A stretch of 64,000 nt of DNA from Candidatus Thiodiazotropha sp. GTDB lineage: Bacteria; Pseudomonadota; Gammaproteobacteria; Chromatiales; Chromatiaceae. Location of the stretch: positions 41,841-105,840 of the forward strand of contig JAIVEQ010000006.1 in NCBI GenBank assembly GCA_023838465.1. The letters are read 5' to 3'. Positions 55,207 to 63,972 of the stretch are shown piece by piece (within the stretch, counting starts at the first letter, position 1; each line of letters opens with the position of its first letter). Both the position numbers and the translations under genes were made by a program. The notes beneath the pieces were generated by a model, which was given only the letters and a program-made list of their open reading frames with translations, ran no database searches and was not told where the DNA came from.

Positions 55207-56149
55207 ACCACTGGCAGGTGAACGCCTGCAGAAAGTATTGGCCAATGCCGGAATGGGTTCACGCCGACAGATAGAGGGCTGGATTAGTGAAGGTAGGGTG
55301 GAGGTTAATGGTGAAGTGGCCAAACTCGGACTGAGGGTTTTGCCAAGTGACGCTATTCGCGTGGATGGCAAACAGGTTGCTAAGCGTATGCTCGAGGCAC
55401 CGGACCGGGAGGTTATCGTATATAACAAACCGGAAGGGGAGTTAGTGACGCGCAAGGATCCTGAGGGACGACGCACAGTCTTCGAGCGTATGCCAAAACT
55501 GAAGCATGGACGATGGATTCCGGTTGGTCGTCTGGATATCAACTCTTCGGGGCTACTGTTATTGACCACTGATGGTGAGCTGGCAAACCAGTTAATGCAC
55601 CCAAGCCGTCAGGTGGAACGTGAATATGCGGTACGAGTGATGGGTGAAGTGAGCGAGGAGCAGTTAACGCAACTTACCCATGGTGTTGAACTGGATGATG
55701 GTCCTGCCCGTTTTGAGGAGATCGTCGAATCGGGTGGTGAAGGCTTCAATCGTTGGTATCACGTGGTGATCATGGAGGGCCGTCAACGAGAGGTGCGGCG
55801 GATGTGGGAAGCGGTCGGCACCAGGGTCAGCCGACTTAAGCGGGTGCGCTATGGCAGTGTGATCCTGGACAGTGTGTTGAAAGTGGGTCGTTGGCGCTAT
55901 CTTAGCGATGATGAGATTCGTGAGCTGCAGGTGACCATGGGTTTGAAATCAGCCAAGCAATCACAATCAGGTAGACGTGAGCGCCAAGCCAGTAGTCAAA
56001 AAAAACGGGTTGCAACAAAGTCTAAGGATATGCGGCCTACCGATGGTCAAAAAAGGCGTACACGACAGGAATGCAGTCATAAACCTTCTACCAATAGCCC
56101 TTCGAGTCCATGGAAGGGCAAACGACCGGGGGGCAAGCGTAGCCGGTGA
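55193..56149 (+). CDS. rluB: 23S rRNA pseudouridine synthase RluB family
   Basis: RluB makes pseudouridine 2605 in 23S rRNA. From ATG 55193 (MNQNKPLAGERLQKVLANAG) the 318-residue protein has an S4 RNA-binding domain (about 8-60). The RsuA-type catalytic domain follows, with the catalytic Asp in VGRLDINSSGLLLLTTDGELAN, and then QREVRRMWEAVG. The C-terminal 70 residues are basic and disordered (SKDMRPTDGQKRRTRQE), as in RluB. It overlaps scpB and the following glycosylase gene. Confidence 0.94.
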   Translation: MNQNKPLAGERLQKVLANAGMGSRRQIEGWISEGRVEVNGEVAKLGLRVLPSDAIRVDGKQVAKRMLEAPDREVIVYNKPEGELVTRKDPEGRRTVFERMPKLKHGRWIPVGRLDINSSGLLLLTTDGELANQLMHPSRQVEREYAVRVMGEVSEEQLTQLTHGVELDDGPARFEEIVESGGEGFNRWYHVVIMEGRQREVRRMWEAVGTRVSRLKRVRYGSVILDSVLKVGRWRYLSDDEIRELQVTMGLKSAKQSQSGRRERQASSQKKRVATKSKDMRPTDGQKRRTRQECSHKPSTNSPSSPWKGKRPGGKRSR

Positions 56150-56799
56150 TAACAGGGTCCAGTATGCAGCTGTTGGCAATCTTCCATCAACTGTATGATC
56201 GACATGGGCCGCAACACTGGTGGCCGGCCGAGACACCTTTTGAAGTCATGGTCGGTGCTATGCTGACTCAAAACACCGCCTGGCGCAACGTTGAAATAGC
56301 GATTGCTAATCTCAAGGCAGTCGGTAGGTTGGAGCTGGAATCGATACTGGCGATGCCTATCGAAGCGCTGGCACAGGCTATTCGTCCTGCCGGTTATTTC
56401 AACGTAAAGGCAAAGCGTTTACAGCATCTCTGTCAGTTTCTGCAACAGCATCCTGAGCTTGATCAGCTGGATAGTGATCAATTGCGCCGTCAACTGCTGT
56501 CGATTCACGGGATTGGACCAGAGACAGCAGATGACATTTTGTTGTATGCTTTCAATCGTCCGGTGTTTGTGATTGATGCCTATACAAGACGTCTGTTCAG
56601 CAGGTTGGGATTAGTTGAAGCGGATATCGGGTATGAGTCGATGAGAGAGGAATTCGAGCGGGTACTGGATGCAGATCCCCGTCTTTTTAACGAATATCAC
56701 GCATTGATCGTCATCCATGCAAAAGAGATCTGCAGACCCCGCCCCATGTGTGGAGCCTGTCCACTTGTCCAGATGTGCAGCTACGCTGTAACCACCTGA
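56146..56799 (+). CDS. HhH-GPD DNA glycosylase (MagIII/endonuclease III-like)
   Basis: GTG 56146 overlaps the rluB stop; ATG 56164 is the alternative. The 217-residue protein has the helix-hairpin-helix IHGIGPETADDILLYAF (about 118-135) with the catalytic Asp in VIDAYTRRLF, and an iron-sulfur loop C-x5-C-x2-C-x5-C at the C-terminus. The Lys that endonuclease III uses for lyase chemistry is replaced by Glu (GPETAD), as in 3-methyladenine glycosylase MagIII. I therefore infer a monofunctional base-excision glycosylase. Its end overlaps a convergent GGDEF gene by 19 bases. Confidence 0.85.
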   Translation: MITGSSMQLLAIFHQLYDRHGPQHWWPAETPFEVMVGAMLTQNTAWRNVEIAIANLKAVGRLELESILAMPIEALAQAIRPAGYFNVKAKRLQHLCQFLQQHPELDQLDSDQLRRQLLSIHGIGPETADDILLYAFNRPVFVIDAYTRRLFSRLGLVEADIGYESMREEFERVLDADPRLFNEYHALIVIHAKEICRPRPMCGACPLVQMCSYAVTT

Positions 56800-57695
56800 T
56801 TTCGACCATTCTCCTTCGCTTGATAGAGTGCCGCGTCGGCACGCTCGAAGAGACTCTGCTGCGTGTCATGCTGGTCCATGGTAGTGACTCCCACACTCAA
56901 GGTGATCCGGACATCTTTTAAAGATTTTATGCGTAAATTTTCGATATTCTTACGGATACGTTTCGCCAGTAGATGGGCTCCTGCCATATTCGTGTCATTG
57001 AGAACGACTGCAAACTCCTCACCGCCGTACCGGTAGAATGCATCACTGCTGCGAATGGTCTGTTCCACTGTTGAGGCCACTTCCTTCAGTACCATATCGC
57101 CTACTACATGGCCATATTTGTCATTGATCCGTTTAAAGAAATCGATATCCAAAATGAGGAGTGACAGGTCAGTCTGTTTACGTCTGTTAAACTCGATCTC
57201 TCGATCGAAATTGGCGTCAAAGGCAGTGCGATTTTTCGCCCCTGTCAACGAATCGATGAAAGCACTTTGAATAGCAGCTCTGTAGAGTAGTGCGTTACGC
57301 AGTGGATAGAACAGTGTTGCCAACAAGCTTTCGATCTGACTAATCTCGTCTTTAGCGTAGCGTCTGCCACGGCTGATCGTGATCTGGCCAAGCTCGGTAT
57401 CCAATACCTTCAGATCATATTGGAGCTTGTTTCGACCCGCTCTCTTTCCAAATTTAATGTCGATTGCTTTGTCAATTGAGCAATAGCTGAGTGTGTCGTA
57501 TTGAAAATGAGACGCTATCACCTGAGCAAACAGCTCTATCTGTGCATCCACCTCAAGGGTGGTCTGCAGTTTTCCACTCAGTTCCATGATCAGCCCCAGC
57601 GTATCACTATCATTAGTAGTGGTTGCTGTATAACTGGATGTCAGCCTGGATACAGGGTTGGAAGGGTCCTGAGTGATGCTGTGAATTCCGGTCAT
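56781..57695 (-). CDS. Cytoplasmic GGDEF diguanylate cyclase
   Basis: The 304-residue protein has a GAF-like N-terminal sensor (about 25-130; QTTLEVDAQIELFAQVIASHF) and a C-terminal GGDEF domain (about 145-304) with an intact active site RYGGEEFAVVL and LLILDIDFFKRINDKYGH. No membrane helix is seen. It should synthesise cyclic di-GMP; no RxxD inhibitory site is evident. The stop overlaps the end of the convergent glycosylase gene. The 263-base gap after its start separates it from the thioredoxin-like gene and holds both promoters. Confidence 0.9.
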   Translation of the reverse strand: MTGIHSITQDPSNPVSRLTSSYTATTTNDSDTLGLIMELSGKLQTTLEVDAQIELFAQVIASHFQYDTLSYCSIDKAIDIKFGKRAGRNKLQYDLKVLDTELGQITISRGRRYAKDEISQIESLLATLFYPLRNALLYRAAIQSAFIDSLTGAKNRTAFDANFDREIEFNRRKQTDLSLLILDIDFFKRINDKYGHVVGDMVLKEVASTVEQTIRSSDAFYRYGGEEFAVVLNDTNMAGAHLLAKRIRKNIENLRIKSLKDVRITLSVGVTTMDQHDTQQSLFERADAALYQAKENGRNQVVTA

Positions 57696-57958
57696 GGTTC
57701 TGGCTCACTTAAATCTGAATCTTGTCTAGCAATATGCTAATTGTGTGCCAATATTGTAAAAAACAAATAATAACAATGAGTTAGTGTGTATATGATTGAC
57801 CAGCGCCAAAAATACGGCGCAATTTAAAGAAGTTATTTCCTTTTGTTGGCAATATAGATGACAAAAATATGTCGCCATTGGATTTGTTGACTGAACCTAT
57901 TCTGAAAGAGATGCCTCTATTGATACACGGTTGTTAAAAGCTAAATGAGCACAACGAC

Positions 57959-58999
57959 ATGCTGAAACTCACCACGCTATTAATAATTCTGGCGTTTGGC
58001 ACATCATCACCTCTGGCAGCAGAGGTTGAGGGTGGACTCACTCATGGATTGATCAATCCAGGGTTTCATGAAAAGCCCGAGTGGTTTAAAAACTCCTTCC
58101 TTGATCTCCAGGAAGATCTACAGGAGGCAGTGGAGGAGGATAAGCGGATCATTCTCTATTTTCACCAGGATGGCTGTCCCTATTGTGCCAAGCTATTGAA
58201 TGAGAACTTTGCCATCAAGGCGATTGTTGAGAAAACCCAACAAAACTTTCAGGTTATAGCGATCAATATTTGGGGAGATCGTGAAATCAGCGGACTGTCG
58301 GGTGAACGTATGACAGAAAAGAGTTTTGCTGCTACCTTGAAGGTCATGTACACACCGACACTGCTGTTTCTTGATGAACAAGGCCGTAGTGTACTGCGAG
58401 CCAATGGTTACTATGCACCCCACCGATTCATGGCGGCACTCGACTATGTTGCTGGAAAGGAGGAGCAGATACAAACATTCCGTGACTATCTGGCCAAGGT
58501 GCAGCCTGTAGCGGCTAGCGGTAAGTTGCATCGGGAACCTGGCTATCTGCAACCACCTTTTAATCTGCACCGTACAGCACAGCAAGGACAGAAACCTCTA
58601 CTGGTTTTGATGGAGATGAAGCAGTGTCCTCCTTGTGATGAGTTGCATCAGGAGATTCTAAGTAACCCAGACCTGCAGAAGACTTTGCAAGGATTTGATG
58701 TGGCGCTGGTCGATATCTGGTCTGCTGAAGAGATGATCCGCCCAGATGGCGAACGAAGCAAGGCCACTGATTGGGCTGAAACACTGGGTATTCACTATGC
58801 ACCCAGTATGCTGTTCTTTGATTCAAAGGGAAGGGAGGTGTTCCGCTCTGAAGCCTATTTGAGGACCTTCCACACCCAAGCCGTCATGGAGTATGTGCTT
58901 TCCGGAAGCTACCGGGATCAACCAAATTTCCAACGATTTGTACAGATCAAGGCTGAGCAGATGCGTAACAACGGTGAGACGGTTGATTTAATGAAATAA
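57959..58999 (+). CDS. Periplasmic protein with two thioredoxin-like domains (SoxW/DUF255-like)
   Basis: The 346-residue exported protein has a signal peptide (about 1-21, cut near PLAAEV) and two tandem thioredoxin folds. The first (about 45-180) has YFHQDGCPYCAKLLNE and YTPTLLFLDEQGR; the second (about 215-330) has EMKQCPPCDELHQE and YAPSMLFFDSKGREV. Both CxxC sites (CPYC and CPPC) are intact. Similar single-domain proteins occur in sulfur-oxidising bacteria as SoxW and reduce periplasmic thiols. The duplication is unusual. Confidence 0.85.
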   Translation: MLKLTTLLIILAFGTSSPLAAEVEGGLTHGLINPGFHEKPEWFKNSFLDLQEDLQEAVEEDKRIILYFHQDGCPYCAKLLNENFAIKAIVEKTQQNFQVIAINIWGDREISGLSGERMTEKSFAATLKVMYTPTLLFLDEQGRSVLRANGYYAPHRFMAALDYVAGKEEQIQTFRDYLAKVQPVAASGKLHREPGYLQPPFNLHRTAQQGQKPLLVLMEMKQCPPCDELHQEILSNPDLQKTLQGFDVALVDIWSAEEMIRPDGERSKATDWAETLGIHYAPSMLFFDSKGREVFRSEAYLRTFHTQAVMEYVLSGSYRDQPNFQRFVQIKAEQMRNNGETVDLMK

Positions 59000-59039
59000 C
59001 GGCCAATATGCACGGTAGCATATAGATGCATAATTGGGG

Positions 59040-59068
59040 TTCACTCGGAGGGGATTCTAGGGTAGTAT
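59040..59068 (+). promoter_or_regulatory. Predicted promoter of tRNA-Lys
   Basis: TTCACT (59040-59045) and TAGTAT (59063-59068) are separated by 17 bases, each matching the sigma70 consensus in four of six positions. A GC-rich discriminator (GCGCG) follows, typical of stringently controlled stable-RNA promoters. Confidence 0.5.
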
Positions 59069-59085
59069 TGCGCGTTCGAATTTTC

Positions 59086-59161
59086 GGGTCGTTAGCTCAG
59101 TTGGTAGAGCATCTGACTTTTAATCAGGTGGTCGCAGGTTCGATCCCTGCACGACCCACCA
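59086..59161 (+). tRNA. tRNA-Lys (anticodon UUU)
   Basis: The 76-base gene folds as a standard cloverleaf. The acceptor stem GGGTCGT pairs with ACGACCC, the D-arm has AGCTCAGTTGGTAGAGC, the anticodon loop is CTTTTAA with anticodon TTT, and the T-arm is GCAGGTTCGATCCCTGC. CCA is encoded. The gene stands alone. Confidence 0.97.
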
Positions 59162-59173
59162 ATAAAAACAAAG

Positions 59174-59203
59174 GCCTAGCAAATTATTGCAAGGCTTTTT
59201 TTT
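59174..59203 (+). terminator. Intrinsic terminator after tRNA-Lys
   Basis: GCCTAGCAA (59174-59182) pairs with TTGCAAGGC (59187-59195), with one mismatch and a 4-base loop, followed by eight T residues. It ends the tRNA transcript 13 bases after CCA. Confidence 0.85.
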
Positions 59204-59354
59204 GTTTTTTGCGTAGTAATGGGCAATAAAACACAACATTTAGTTGGCTCATAACGCCAATATTAGCCACTATCAAAGAGCAGGGACTCTCACTGGCAGT
59301 ACACCGCAGTACTGCACGGGCAATCCTTGAGGTTCGGATCCATTGGTGAAGGTC

Positions 59355-59813
59355 CTAACAACCTAGTCCAAAGTCATCGCTGAAGATAAATTGGAGAACA
59401 TCACTGGCCTGTGGGTAACCACGATCAGCCGCCGCCCATAGCCATTTTATTGCTTCATCGTCATCCGGCGTTATGCCCTCACCATTCAGGTACATTAAAC
59501 CAAGCTGGAATTGTGCTTCTAAAAGACCCTCTTCCGCAGCTCGTTTACACCATTTGTAAGCATTGTGCTCATCTTTTTCCACGCCATGACCCAGATTGTA
59601 CATTGTGCTCACTAAGTATTGGGCACGAACATCCCCCTGTTTAGCGAGCGCTTCGAGACATTGAAATGCATTTTCATGTTCTCCTGATCGGTGAGCTGAC
59701 AATAGCCTACATTGTCGTTCATCAGCCAGGTCATTAGAGGATGATAAGGTGAGAACAGTGCTTAAAAGTACTGATAAGGTAAGACTCTTGTTTACGCCAA
59801 ATACTTTGTTCAT
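59355..59813 (-). CDS. Exported Sel1-repeat protein
   Basis: The 152-residue protein has a signal peptide (cut near SSNDLADE, about residue 30) and about three Sel1-like repeats. The repeats are GDVRAQYLVSTMYNLGHGVEKDEHNAYKWCKRAAEEG, then LLEAQFQLGLMYLNGEGITPDDDEAIKWLWAAADRG (quoted here only by their cores AQYLVSTMYNLGHG and AQFQLGLMYLNGEG), and a shorter first one. Sel1 repeats mediate protein contacts in the periplasm. The partner is unknown. Confidence 0.85.
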   Translation of the reverse strand: MNKVFGVNKSLTLSVLLSTVLTLSSSNDLADERQCRLLSAHRSGEHENAFQCLEALAKQGDVRAQYLVSTMYNLGHGVEKDEHNAYKWCKRAAEEGLLEAQFQLGLMYLNGEGITPDDDEAIKWLWAAADRGYPQASDVLQFIFSDDFGLGC

Positions 59814-59849
59814 CAGAGAGGTCCTTTCCCATGAAAGATAGGTCGTTAA

Positions 59850-60470
59850 TTACTGATGGCAATACGAGCCGTCTTTTCTAAGACGCCTGTAGTGAGCGAT
59901 TCTGTCCTGATTGAATATGTTTAATGGAAAATAGAGAGAACGCATTGATTCATCAAAGGGGTTAATCTGTAAGCTCAGCAACACACATCTTGCTGTTATG
60001 GCTGACATATCATGGATGTTGTGTGCTGTTGGCGTGTAGGCCGCACATTCATCACGCCCTAAATCATGGTCCGCTACACTTATGAGCGTTACAATGGTGT
60101 TATTTTTTTCAATATCTGAATTTTGTTCAAACTGTCGAATATTGATACGTCCTGATAGAACAAGCTGAGCTCCGCTACTGCCAGGGTGGTCATGGAGAGG
60201 AATGGGTGCAATGTGGAATACAGTAAGCAGCCCTAACATCATCTCTGGCGCTTTTGCCACTGTCTGCCAGTGACAGGGCGATGTCAGTGATGGCTGAGCT
60301 GTTGCAGACTCTTTCACTAGATGGCTAAACAAGGGCTGATCTATTAGTTGTGAATAGAGATATCGGACTGTTTGCTCCAATAACTGTTCATCCTCCAGTC
60401 CCTGATTACAGGAGAGTGCATTTAAAGCTGTAATTGCTTGCTTGAATAACGGCCTGTTTTGAATTTCCAT
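59850..60470 (-). CDS. Cupin thiol dioxygenase-like protein (PCO/ADO-like)
   Basis: The 206-residue cytoplasmic protein has a cupin core with APIPLHDHPGSSGAQLVLSG (about residues 78-97), where His-Asp-His would bind iron. A later histidine sits in TPTAHNIHDMSA (about 147-158). This pattern, HxH plus a distant H and a GxxxVLSGR turn, resembles cysteine/cysteamine dioxygenases of the PCO/ADO type. The N-terminal 70 residues are helical. The likely reaction is O2-dependent oxidation of a thiol to a sulfinate; the substrate is not known. Confidence 0.65.
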   Translation of the reverse strand: MEIQNRPLFKQAITALNALSCNQGLEDEQLLEQTVRYLYSQLIDQPLFSHLVKESATAQPSLTSPCHWQTVAKAPEMMLGLLTVFHIAPIPLHDHPGSSGAQLVLSGRINIRQFEQNSDIEKNNTIVTLISVADHDLGRDECAAYTPTAHNIHDMSAITARCVLLSLQINPFDESMRSLYFPLNIFNQDRIAHYRRLRKDGSYCHQ

Positions 60471-60867
60471 CTTCAGAATCCGTAAAAAAACTATTCAGAT
60501 TGGAATGGGAATCTCCATCCTATTAGGTACTATTTCAACAACCTCAAATTATTGATGAGATTGTGCCCATGCACCTATCCTTTACCCAGTCCGTTTCGGT
60601 TTTCAATCAATTAAACTGAGTATTACAGAGATCAAAGAAAGACAAAGGTGAATATGTCACAGCCGAAGTTGAACCGGGCAAATACATGTTTTGGGGTGGG
60701 AAAAAGGGTGGAAATCCAATTATCTGTTAAGTATCACACCACTCGCATGCCTCTATTAGAGATGGTGGCTCTATCAAAGTGTAAGAATGTGTGCTAGAAG
60801 TAGTGAGATAATCCTTGTTTTTTATTAAGATAGAGAGATAGTTTAAGGAAATGTCTCAGAAAAGCTG
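60471..60867. other. Intergenic region before the coiled-coil/SPOR gene
   Basis: About 400 bases lie between the divergent cupin and coiled-coil genes, so both promoters should be here. The 3' part (60810-60850) is AT-rich with TAAGATAGAG. No ORF with a ribosome site and no notable repeat is seen. Confidence 0.4.
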
Positions 60868-63800
60868 GTGAAAGAGAGCAAGCTGAAGAAAAAAGAACTC
60901 GTGGTCAGAGTGGAAAAACTGATTAATCAGTTTTCCGATCTGAACAGCCGACTCAATCGAGTTTCCTACGATAAAGTCAAACAAGGCATTCAACTGGGTC
61001 AGTTGAGCGAGGATAGTGCGACCCTGCAGCAGCAGTTAGGCGGCATAGAGGCGCAGATCGATCAACTGGCGTCGACAAATTCAGATTTGAGTGGGCAGTG
61101 TCGGACACTGCAAGAGCAAATTTCCGGTCTTGCTCCCAGCGACGATTCGGCATCCGATCAGCAACAATCCCAAGAGGCTATCAACCAACTGACCTTGCAG
61201 TTCCAGACGTTACAGGAACAGCTTCAAACGACCAGACAAAGTTTAGAGCATGATCGCCAATCTGCAGATCATATTGCCAATAAGTCGGACGACCTCAGAC
61301 GCGACACTGATGAACTGTTAGCTCATATTCGTCGACTGGAAGAGAGTGGCAGTGAACTCTCGGTCAGTGATTCTCATCACGAGTCGCAGATTCATGGATT
61401 ACAGAGTGATATTGCCGAGCTATCTCGAAAGTTAGAGCAGACTCTCAACGAGAGTGAGACGCTAACTAGCGACACATCCCAATCGCTACAGGAGACCACA
61501 GAACCTCTGCGCAATAAGCTGGAGCAGCTTAGTTATCTGATATCCGAGAATAGCGGTCAGAATAAGGATGTTGAACGACGTCTCTCGGAGCTCGCCAATC
61601 GTATCGGAGAAACGGGCGCCAGAATTGATCATCAGCAACAGGATAGAGAGCGGTTCGATGAAAGCCTGGAGCATCGGCTTTCCGGGTTAGAAACTGTTAT
61701 CGACAAATTCAAGTCTGCTGTTGAAGCTGACAAGGGCCAACCTGAGGCATTGGATGAGAGACTCAAACAAGTTGGGCTTGAAACAGATCGTATTATACAA
61801 GAGATCGATGTACTACAAGAGAACTATCGTCTACTAGGCGATCGCGATAATGATATTGCTGCACGCATGGATGCTATAGATGGTGCAATGCAGACTCAAT
61901 CTGAGTTGAGTCAATCCACTCAGGATATAGTCAACAAGATTTCTGATGATCTGGCTAGTGAAAGACAAGACATTGATGAACACCTCACAGCTGTTGATCA
62001 ACGTTTATCTGACTACATTGAGCGTGAATCTGAACAACCTGATCCCATTGCATTGATATCTCAGGAGGTTGAAGGGGAGAGGCAACAATTCAATGCGACA
62101 ATAGACAACCTAAAAGCGGATATTGACGCTCTTCAATCAAAGATAAAGTTGCTAAATACGGATGAACATGAGGTTTCTGATCGTATTAACCTCCTTGCTG
62201 ACAGCGTCGATCAGCAGGCCGGTCAAAGGGAAGATGTTCAGCATGCACTGACCTCTACAAGAGATGAAATCAGTCGTACCATTGCCGAACTCAAAGTTCG
62301 TCTGACGGGTGCAGAAAGCCTCCTCTCACAACAGAGAAATACTACCCAGGAACAGATACAGCAGTTGATGAAGCTGTCTGAAGAGGTAGGTGAGCAACAC
62401 AGGAACGCTGAGGTATTCAAGCATCTGACAGCAGCCTTGCAGGAAGATACAAGTGGCTTAAAGGAGGGTAGTAGCAAGCTTCATCAACGTCTGGATGAGG
62501 TGGAGCAGATCCTCAAGGATGAAAATCAGAGTAAGGATCAGGTTTTTCAACAATTAGCGGCAGTGGAACAAGTACAGACGACACTACGTGAACAGAGTGA
62601 CCTGGGGATAGATTCCCTGGAAGAACGGCTTAAAACACTGTCGGCACAACTGGTGGAACAATCCGGGTTGAGTGATGGGCTATCGACACGACTGGATGAT
62701 CTTGCATCCTCATTAGAAGAGCAATTTCGTAATTTGGACTCAAAACACCAACGGTTGGTAGAGAGTGAATCAGATTACCTCGAACGGTTGACGCTTCAAG
62801 AGAGCAATAACCACTCCATCACTGAAGCCCTGTCTGAGCTTCAGACAGGCCATCAGGGACTGCTTGGAAAGAGTGAACAACAGACAACTTTTCTAGAGGC
62901 AATGACTGCCGAATACAGCAAGCGGCAGCAAGCGTCTGAAACAATGACTCAACAACTTGGACAGATGGGTAATCAGCTTGAATCTGTACAATCTACCGGG
63001 TCGCATCACACAAAGGCTATTGCCGGTTTATCTGTTCTGCTGCTGTTGCTCGGTCTACTTGGATATTGGTTTATATCTGATGGGATCGAGGATGTTGAGC
63101 GTGAAGTCTCTCTTGAACTGGAACGTTATAGTGAAAACTATATGACACGAGATGAGATAGAACGCCTGCCAATGACAAGATCCAGTGCCATATCAGAGCA
63201 TCAGTTAGCAGATGGGTTCGATGCAGAGGCCATCGCAGCGATAATAAAGAAACAGGATGGATTCGAACAACAATTGGTTGAGATCGAGGAGCAGTTCGCT
63301 GCATCGTTTGATAAAGTTGGGGATAGATCAACATTCTCTGCCCAGGATCGGATGATGCAGGAGCAGATGCAACCGGCAAGATCGGATCAGTCTGCAGGAC
63401 AAGGAAGTGCAAGCAATCAATTGATTGAAGACCGATTCGAAAGCATGGAGTCAACATTAAACGCCCTCAGGGATGAATTGGAACAGCGTATCGAAGCGCT
63501 TGAACATCAGGGAGATACCTATCTCAGCCATCAGAATGAGATGGCTGGCAATATTGATACAATGGCTGCCTCACTGGCTAATATGAAGGGGCAGTATCAA
63601 CAGATAAAAAAACGACCGAAGTCTGAGCGAGGCTGGCAGGCATTGAGAGGTAGTGGTGGCTATACCATCCAACTGTTAGGTGTTTCAAATAAACAAGCGA
63701 TAGCCTCCTTTGCGATCAAGCACAACTTGGAAGGCGAGCTTGCCTATATTGAGACGGAGTTGAATGGCAAGGAATGGTATATATTGATGTATGGTATCTA

Positions 63801-63927
63801 TGGTGCTTTCAGTGAAGCCACTACAGTGCTGGAATCTCTGCCTGAAGAACTGAAGCATAACCAGCCCTGGATTCGGTCAGTACCTGCAGAAGGCATTCTC
63901 ACACCCTTTAACGAGACTGTAAATTAG
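60868..63927 (+). CDS. Giant coiled-coil membrane protein with C-terminal SPOR domain
   Basis: The start is GTG 60868; an ATG at 60851 is closed by a stop. The 1019-residue protein is almost all heptad coiled coil up to about 710, has one membrane helix (about 716-737, AIAGLSVLLLLLGLLGYWF), a second coiled-coil/disordered section, and a SPOR domain (about 930-1010; GGYTIQLLGVSNKQAIASF, then WYILMYGIYGAFSEA). SPOR binds denuded septal peptidoglycan. The layout resembles DamX but with a very long cytoplasmic coiled coil, so a division-site or envelope-scaffold role is inferred. Confidence 0.8.
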   Translation: MKESKLKKKELVVRVEKLINQFSDLNSRLNRVSYDKVKQGIQLGQLSEDSATLQQQLGGIEAQIDQLASTNSDLSGQCRTLQEQISGLAPSDDSASDQQQSQEAINQLTLQFQTLQEQLQTTRQSLEHDRQSADHIANKSDDLRRDTDELLAHIRRLEESGSELSVSDSHHESQIHGLQSDIAELSRKLEQTLNESETLTSDTSQSLQETTEPLRNKLEQLSYLISENSGQNKDVERRLSELANRIGETGARIDHQQQDRERFDESLEHRLSGLETVIDKFKSAVEADKGQPEALDERLKQVGLETDRIIQEIDVLQENYRLLGDRDNDIAARMDAIDGAMQTQSELSQSTQDIVNKISDDLASERQDIDEHLTAVDQRLSDYIERESEQPDPIALISQEVEGERQQFNATIDNLKADIDALQSKIKLLNTDEHEVSDRINLLADSVDQQAGQREDVQHALTSTRDEISRTIAELKVRLTGAESLLSQQRNTTQEQIQQLMKLSEEVGEQHRNAEVFKHLTAALQEDTSGLKEGSSKLHQRLDEVEQILKDENQSKDQVFQQLAAVEQVQTTLREQSDLGIDSLEERLKTLSAQLVEQSGLSDGLSTRLDDLASSLEEQFRNLDSKHQRLVESESDYLERLTLQESNNHSITEALSELQTGHQGLLGKSEQQTTFLEAMTAEYSKRQQASETMTQQLGQMGNQLESVQSTGSHHTKAIAGLSVLLLLLGLLGYWFISDGIEDVEREVSLELERYSENYMTRDEIERLPMTRSSAISEHQLADGFDAEAIAAIIKKQDGFEQQLVEIEEQFAASFDKVGDRSTFSAQDRMMQEQMQPARSDQSAGQGSASNQLIEDRFESMESTLNALRDELEQRIEALEHQGDTYLSHQNEMAGNIDTMAASLANMKGQYQQIKKRPKSERGWQALRGSGGYTIQLLGVSNKQAIASFAIKHNLEGELAYIETELNGKEWYILMYGIYGAFSEATTVLESLPEELKHNQPWIRSVPAEGILTPFNETVN

Positions 63928-63972
63928 ATTGTGTATCTGCTTATCATTAACCCCTAAAGGGAGATAAGCAAG

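Noticed and set aside
59161..59354. tRNA-Lys 3' end as an island attachment site with a transposase remnant
   Set aside because: The frame around 59265-59345 only loosely resembles a helix-turn-helix, no repeat of the tRNA 3' end was found in the window, and a normal terminator follows the tRNA.
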